Source: a virus. Taken from it: 37,793 bases of DNA. Under the pieces are notes generated by a model. That model had not been told where the DNA came from. It did not search any database and saw only the letters and a program-made list of their open reading frames with translations. The stretch is taken from IMG/VR virus record IMGVR_UViG_3300045135_002200, positions 1 through 37,793 of that record, one strand, 5' to 3'. Below are positions 35,086-37,793 of the stretch, one piece after another. Numbering within the stretch: the first letter of the stretch is position 1; the number at the start of each line of letters is the position of its first letter. The position numbers and the translations under genes are program-made.

Positions 35086-37159
35086 AGCCCGCCTGCATGT
35101 TCTTCTCTTTAAGAATGTGATCTGCTTGTTTGATATTCATGTCAATGGCCGCAATGTCGCGCTTGGTCTTGTCTTTCTGTAACTCCAAGCCTGTACGCTC
35201 TTTAAGCTGCGCAATGGTGATCTGTTCGCGTGAGGCAATGTTCGCCATGTCTATCTGGGCGCGGTTCTGCATTTCCTGCTGCTTCAAGGAAAGCTCTTGT
35301 CCGGCAATCTCCTGCTTCATCTGTAGCTCGGCCTGCTTCACTTGTAGCTTCATTTGCTCCAATGGGTCGATAGGTGGCGGCTGATTCGCTCGCGCCTCGG
35401 CATTTTCCTGCACTTTCTCTGGTGGCAGCATCACGCTTTCAGAGCTTACCTGTAGGGCTTTCACGATTTCTTTGTAAGTACCCTCCCAGTCCGTCAATTC
35501 ATCAAACTTCGGATTAGAGCCTGCCAAGTTACCAAAGGTCATTAGTCGCTCTGCCTGCATTTCTCTGGCCAGTAGTGCGCTTGAGCCTCGCGCATCTATG
35601 TTGAAGTCGCCTTTGATTTCAGGGTTTTCGTTAAACTGCATATTCCAGTTGTAGTAGGCGGTAATGTGAGGACGGGTAACATCATCATCAAAGTTTTTCA
35701 CGGCTCGTCTGAGTACGATATTGGCGCTGTTCATCAGCATGTCCATGCCGTGTGCGGTTTTAGTGATATGGCCGCTCTGCTCGCCCTGCGCAATCAATGG
35801 CAGGTTGGTTTCTTCGTCTGCAAGCTGTCGCGCCATCTGAAAGATGTTCATTAGCTCGGCTTGGTTGTTGTTGATCTGATAGACCTCAAACGCCTCGCGC
35901 ACTGGCACGCCTGTTTTCTTTTTCTTCCAGAGCTTTCTAGGCGCTAATTCCCACTGGCCATTTAATGGCTCAATCGCATCTTCATCAAACACAATCTGCG
36001 GTCCTGCGGATAAACCACCGTTATCTAAGATCATTCTCATACAGGCATTGATAACAGCCTGCGGGTTTCTCATTAGATAGGGCACGCCAAAACCAAAGAT
36101 ACAGCTACGGTCTTTCTCCCAGTTAAACACTCGGTAAATCTCTTCTTGCGTGTCCATTGGGTGAACAGAGGCGCGTATTACGCGATTTCCGATAACCAAA
36201 ATCGTGCCAAAATACTCGACAAGGCTATTATCCTCTTCAATCTCTGCGCCTGCGGCAATCAGATCGTCTTTATTGATCGGGCCGTTGTACTCCCACATTT
36301 CATAGCACGTTGATTTTGTTGCCTCGGTTAAGCCACTAATGGCCCGCAATTCGCTATTCCAGTTATGCGTTGTTTGCGAATTAAGCGCGTCCTCGTCTAG
36401 CGCAGCCTGAATCTGATCGGCTAGATAATTCGGATTTCTCGCAAGCGTGATTAACTGCTTACGAGTGACAAAGTGGCGCTCTAGTACATGCTCCGCTTCG
36501 TTTATCTTGGTGGCCGAGCTTTCAGGGTAGAAGTTCCATAAATCCACATACTGCGTGCCTGCGCTAAAATCATCCTGATACGACAACGAACTATTGCCAT
36601 ACTCGTCTGTTTTCCATTGCTGATTCGTGCGCCCTACAACAACTGGACCTTTCATTACGCCCGTACCAAACACGCACGCATCATGGATAACATCGCGCCC
36701 TATGGCCGGATAGCTCGACTCAGTGAGTTGGTCGTCTATCTCTTTGGTCATGGCCTCCGCACGCTCTTTGGCTTCTCGAATAAGCGCATGAGCTGTCTGT
36801 TTCTGCTGCGGGTCATCACCCTGAATAGCGCGACTCAATTCTGGTACAGGCGTTGGCCTAATACCCCAGTTGCGGTCATCTGTCGGAAATAACATATCCG
36901 ATAGCCGCGCCTCGGCTGCGTTCGTCTTGTTGCGCGTCAGGTTGGCAAAGATGCTACTGCTCTTCGCTTTGCGCATTTCGTTTATTTCGTTTGGCTCGTA
37001 CTCGCCTTGATACTGGCGCATATCCTTAATCCAACGATCTTCGATTGCGCCTCTTGTCGATACGGCATCCAACACCATGACCTGTAAGCGGCTACCTAAT
37101 ACCTGTAGTCGCTCGCTGTATTGATCTGGTGATTCTTGTTCGTACTGTTCTTCTTGCAT
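35069..37159 (-). CDS. Portal protein, 696 aa
   Basis: The start ATG 37159 overlaps the terminase stop (TGATG). A TTG at 37162 is less likely. The protein has a portal-like arrangement: helical N-terminus, beta-rich wing (residues about 170-220), core (residues about 330-420: GFGVPYLMRNPQAVINACMR), and then a long C-terminal helical barrel rich in Gln/Lys/Glu (residues about 590-680). It is flanked by terminase and scaffold, the standard order. It forms the ring at one capsid vertex through which DNA is packed and ejected. Confidence 0.9.
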   Translation of the reverse strand: MQEEQYEQESPDQYSERLQVLGSRLQVMVLDAVSTRGAIEDRWIKDMRQYQGEYEPNEINEMRKAKSSSIFANLTRNKTNAAEARLSDMLFPTDDRNWGIRPTPVPELSRAIQGDDPQQKQTAHALIREAKERAEAMTKEIDDQLTESSYPAIGRDVIHDACVFGTGVMKGPVVVGRTNQQWKTDEYGNSSLSYQDDFSAGTQYVDLWNFYPESSATKINEAEHVLERHFVTRKQLITLARNPNYLADQIQAALDEDALNSQTTHNWNSELRAISGLTEATKSTCYEMWEYNGPINKDDLIAAGAEIEEDNSLVEYFGTILVIGNRVIRASVHPMDTQEEIYRVFNWEKDRSCIFGFGVPYLMRNPQAVINACMRMILDNGGLSAGPQIVFDEDAIEPLNGQWELAPRKLWKKKKTGVPVREAFEVYQINNNQAELMNIFQMARQLADEETNLPLIAQGEQSGHITKTAHGMDMLMNSANIVLRRAVKNFDDDVTRPHITAYYNWNMQFNENPEIKGDFNIDARGSSALLAREMQAERLMTFGNLAGSNPKFDELTDWEGTYKEIVKALQVSSESVMLPPEKVQENAEARANQPPPIDPLEQMKLQVKQAELQMKQEIAGQELSLKQQEMQNRAQIDMANIASREQITIAQLKERTGLELQKDKTKRDIAAIDMNIKQADHILKEKNMQAGYDSYS

Positions 37160-37793
37160 CAATACCCAACCGTCTGATTAGCAATAGTGGAATGTCCAAC
37201 TTGTTTCTTCATGGGTGGCGTGCTCGCTATTTCGTGCATCATCATTACCAAGTAGCGCAAGGTGTCCATAAGGTGATCGTTCTGTTTTACAATGCGCCCT
37301 TTCTCGTCACGCCTGTAAATGCGGTACTCAGAGCGCGTATGCTGTAGGGTTTCAAAGAGCTTTAAGCGCCCTGTCGATAATCGTTGATAGACTTCCAACA
37401 AGCCCGCCTCGACTGCGTTGTTTGCAGGCACGAGCTTTAAACCGTTGGCTTCGTAACGATCTATGAGGGTTGTACCGTCTATTTGGCTGCGACCTCTTGA
37501 AGCAGGGTCGATTGCGCCTTGAATCCATTTGCCCCGCGCTTGAATGGCGGCAGCATGTACAGCAGGCTCGGCTTGTCCTCGGTAATGTTCCGAGTAACAA
37601 TAAATAATATCGTTCTCTCTATCCCAAGCGCCCCAAAGCGCTGCGGTCTTACGCCATCCCACATCGAGCGCATAGGCTCTAGGGAAATAGGCAGGCAACT
37701 TAAAAGGCTTAATAAATACATCTTCTTCCGGCACTGGATAGATAGCGCCCGAACCAAGCGAGGGTATGCCGTTACGCCTCGCCTCTTTCTGAT
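37159..37793 (-). CDS. terL: Large terminase subunit, C-terminal nuclease part (partial)
   Basis: The frame is open to the right end of the window, so the ATPase half lies outside. The visible part starts with EARRNGIPSLGSGAIYPVPE, a linker typical of large terminases, and continues with the RNase H-like nuclease: ALDVGWRKTAALWGAWD (first metal Asp), GAIDPASRGRSQIDG (second Asp) and NDHLMDTLRYLVMMM (third Asp). It cuts the concatemer and powers packaging with the portal. The stop overlaps the portal start by one base. Confidence 0.9.
   Translation of the reverse strand, partial: QKEARRNGIPSLGSGAIYPVPEEDVFIKPFKLPAYFPRAYALDVGWRKTAALWGAWDRENDIIYCYSEHYRGQAEPAVHAAAIQARGKWIQGAIDPASRGRSQIDGTTLIDRYEANGLKLVPANNAVEAGLLEVYQRLSTGRLKLFETLQHTRSEYRIYRRDEKGRIVKQNDHLMDTLRYLVMMMHEIASTPPMKKQVGHSTIANQTVGY

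Overview
This window is most of the genome of a temperate, short-tailed (podovirus-like) bacteriophage, cut so that the replication gene runs off the left end and the large terminase gene runs off the right end. The structural set is terminase, portal, scaffold, N4-gp56-type capsid, adaptor, nozzle, fibre and internal virion proteins, with no tape measure or contractile-tail genes. The host is probably a gammaproteobacterium. The phage CsrA is very close to enterobacterial CsrA, and the attachment site matches the 3' half of a tRNA-Arg(UCG) gene. A genus cannot be assigned from this alone.

Layout. (1) Positions 1-1258, leftward early operon: a promoter with an operator in its spacer, then a Cro-like gene with an in-frame amber codon, two small genes, and a replication-initiator gene carrying 12-bp iterons inside its coding sequence. 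(2) 1295-1675: an XRE-family repressor on the opposite strand, followed by a short gene and a cluster of three operator-like inverted repeats spaced about 31-32 bp. (3) 2137-6968, rightward operon: Rad52-like annealing protein, YqaJ exonuclease, CsrA (with terminator), SSB, a zinc-finger-like protein, a DUF4224-type small protein and a tyrosine integrase. (4) 6970-8942: a string of very small accessory genes, including YopX-type, Cys-rich and membrane peptides, some separated by a repeated stop/RBS module. (5) 8943-9200: phage attachment site (attP) with arm-type repeats. (6) 9314-9789: a WGR-like protein and a membrane protein. (7) 9769-37793, all leftward (read right to left): terminase, portal, scaffold, capsid, adaptor, nozzle, fibres, a secreted protein, internal virion proteins and finally one 14.8-kb gene for a 4945-residue polyvalent protein (methylase, helicase, metallopeptidase and LPD-type C-terminal regions).

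How it fits together. The repressor/Cro region would choose between lysogeny and replication. The Rad52/Exo/SSB genes handle recombination and replication ends, and the right two thirds builds a virion that probably delivers the giant protein into the host. The most unusual points are two well-formed small reading frames nested in disordered linkers of the giant gene, the loss of both catalytic arginines in the integrase beside a well-formed attP, the amber codon in the Cro-like gene, and the phage CsrA. Small terminase, holin and endolysin genes were not recognised and may lie outside the window.
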